From positions 1 through 12,464 of the forward strand of contig CABSXY010000038.1 of NCBI GenBank assembly GCA_902481695.1: a stretch of DNA of 12,464 bases, in the 5' to 3' direction. Shown here piece by piece: positions 11,737 to 12,464 of the stretch. The notes beneath the pieces are model-generated. The model was not told the DNA's origin. It did not search any database and worked only from the letters and a program-made list of their open reading frames with translations. A program made the position numbers and the translations under genes. Source of the stretch: an uncultured Haemophilus sp. GTDB taxonomy: Bacteria > Pseudomonadota > Gammaproteobacteria > Enterobacterales > Pasteurellaceae. Every line of letters begins with the position of its first letter. Within the stretch, counting starts at the first letter, position 1.

Positions 11737-12464
11737 ATGAAAAAACAACTTAAAAGCTTTGCTTTTGCTGCGTTAGCGGGTGTTGTATTAACTTCATGTG
11801 CTGATTCTGCCTCTATCAATCAACAGGCTGCAAGTAGCTATACCCAAGAAATGGGTAATATGCGTGCACATGGTGTAATTGATACTTCATCAAAAACTGC
11901 AAAACGTGTTCATGCAGTGTTTAATAAAATGGTGCCTTATGCAGACCAAGCGAATGAAACTGGACAACAATTTAACTGGCAAATCAATGTCATTAAATCA
12001 AAAGAACTGAATGCTTGGGCAATGCCAGGCGGTAAAATGGCATTCTACACAGGTTTAGTGGATACCTTACAGTTAAACGATAATGAAATTGCTGTTGTAA
12101 TGGGTCACGAAATGGCACACGCTTTAAAAGAACACGGTAAAGCGAAAGTGAATTTTGGTATGGCTACTAATATTGCAGCAAGTTTAGGTCATGCCGCCCT
12201 TTCTACTGTTATCGGTTCAAGTGCAAGTGAATTAGCAGTAGGTTTAACCAAAGACTTTGCTTTAGATAAACCTTATTCTCGCAGCGCTGAAACTGAAGCG
12301 GATGAAGTTGGTTTAATGTTAATGGCGCGCTCAGGTTACAATCCTGAAGTTGCACCAGGTTTATGGCAAAAAATGGCAAAAGCCTCGGGTGGTTCTAAAG
12401 GGGCACTTGATGTGTTAGCTTCTACTCACCCGAGTGATGAATCCCCCCAAGAAAACTTACAACG
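11737..12464 (+). CDS. M48 family zinc metalloprotease lipoprotein, LoiP/YcaL-like (3' end outside window)
   Basis: The ATG at 11737 with AAAAAGGA upstream starts a protein with a lipoprotein signal peptide: MKKQLK, a hydrophobic stretch and lipobox LTSC with Cys21. The mature protein carries the zinc motif HEMAH at 124-128. The third ligand is probably Glu185 in SRSAETEADEVG, and an AMPGGKMAFYTGL block (about 95-107) is typical of M48 peptidases. In E. coli such proteins (LoiP, YcaL, about 250 aa) act in outer-membrane protein quality control at the periplasmic face. A total of 242 residues are visible; with the family length near 250, only a few to a dozen C-terminal residues are missing. 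There are no TPR repeats, so it is not BepA. Its own promoter diverges from mtr. LoiP and YcaL cannot be told apart from the sequence alone, so no symbol is given. Confidence 0.9.
   Translation, partial: MKKQLKSFAFAALAGVVLTSCADSASINQQAASSYTQEMGNMRAHGVIDTSSKTAKRVHAVFNKMVPYADQANETGQQFNWQINVIKSKELNAWAMPGGKMAFYTGLVDTLQLNDNEIAVVMGHEMAHALKEHGKAKVNFGMATNIAASLGHAALSTVIGSSASELAVGLTKDFALDKPYSRSAETEADEVGLMLMARSGYNPEVAPGLWQKMAKASGGSKGALDVLASTHPSDESPQENLQ

Noticed and set aside
1..12464. CRISPR array, toxin-antitoxin, phage or defence system
   Set aside because: No regularly spaced repeats, no integrase or transposase, and no defence-like domains in any supported gene.

Overview
The window looks like a chromosomal segment of a Haemophilus-type member of the Pasteurellaceae. 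It is AT-rich and carries ten exact copies of the 9-base uptake signal AAGTGCGGT (either strand), about one per 1.25 kb. Its genes are clear gammaproteobacterial orthologues. The species is not proved by the sequence; an H. parainfluenzae or H. influenzae relative is my inference.

The backbone lies on the minus strand and, read from high to low coordinates, follows the E. coli order rpsB-tsf-pyrH-frr-dxr-uppS-cdsA-rseP (rseP runs off the left edge). It covers translation (S2, EF-Ts, ribosome recycling factor), UMP phosphorylation, isoprenoid and undecaprenyl carrier synthesis (Dxr, UppS), phospholipid synthesis (CdsA) and envelope stress proteolysis (RseP). Two plus-strand genes interrupt it. 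A phosphoethanolamine-transferase-like membrane enzyme sits between tsf and pyrH, and a small unrecognised lipoprotein sits between pyrH and frr. Each brings terminators and a divergent promoter region, so the ancestral operon appears to be split into separately transcribed units.

Upstream of rpsB are a class I methyltransferase and a tryptophan permease (mtr), both on the minus strand. At the right edge a divergent M48 family lipoprotein protease is cut off by the window end, probably only a few residues short.

The most informative non-coding signals are an 18-bp TrpR-operator-like palindrome on the -10 of mtr, a folded rpsB leader, a terminator-like hairpin between rpsB and tsf, and perfect bidirectional terminators at the convergent gene ends. 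The lipoprotein gene shows an odd in-frame TAA followed by 35 more sense codons that stop just before a terminator. I see no CRISPR array, tRNA, rRNA, insertion sequence, phage gene or obvious novel defence system. Most of the window is ordinary core genome.
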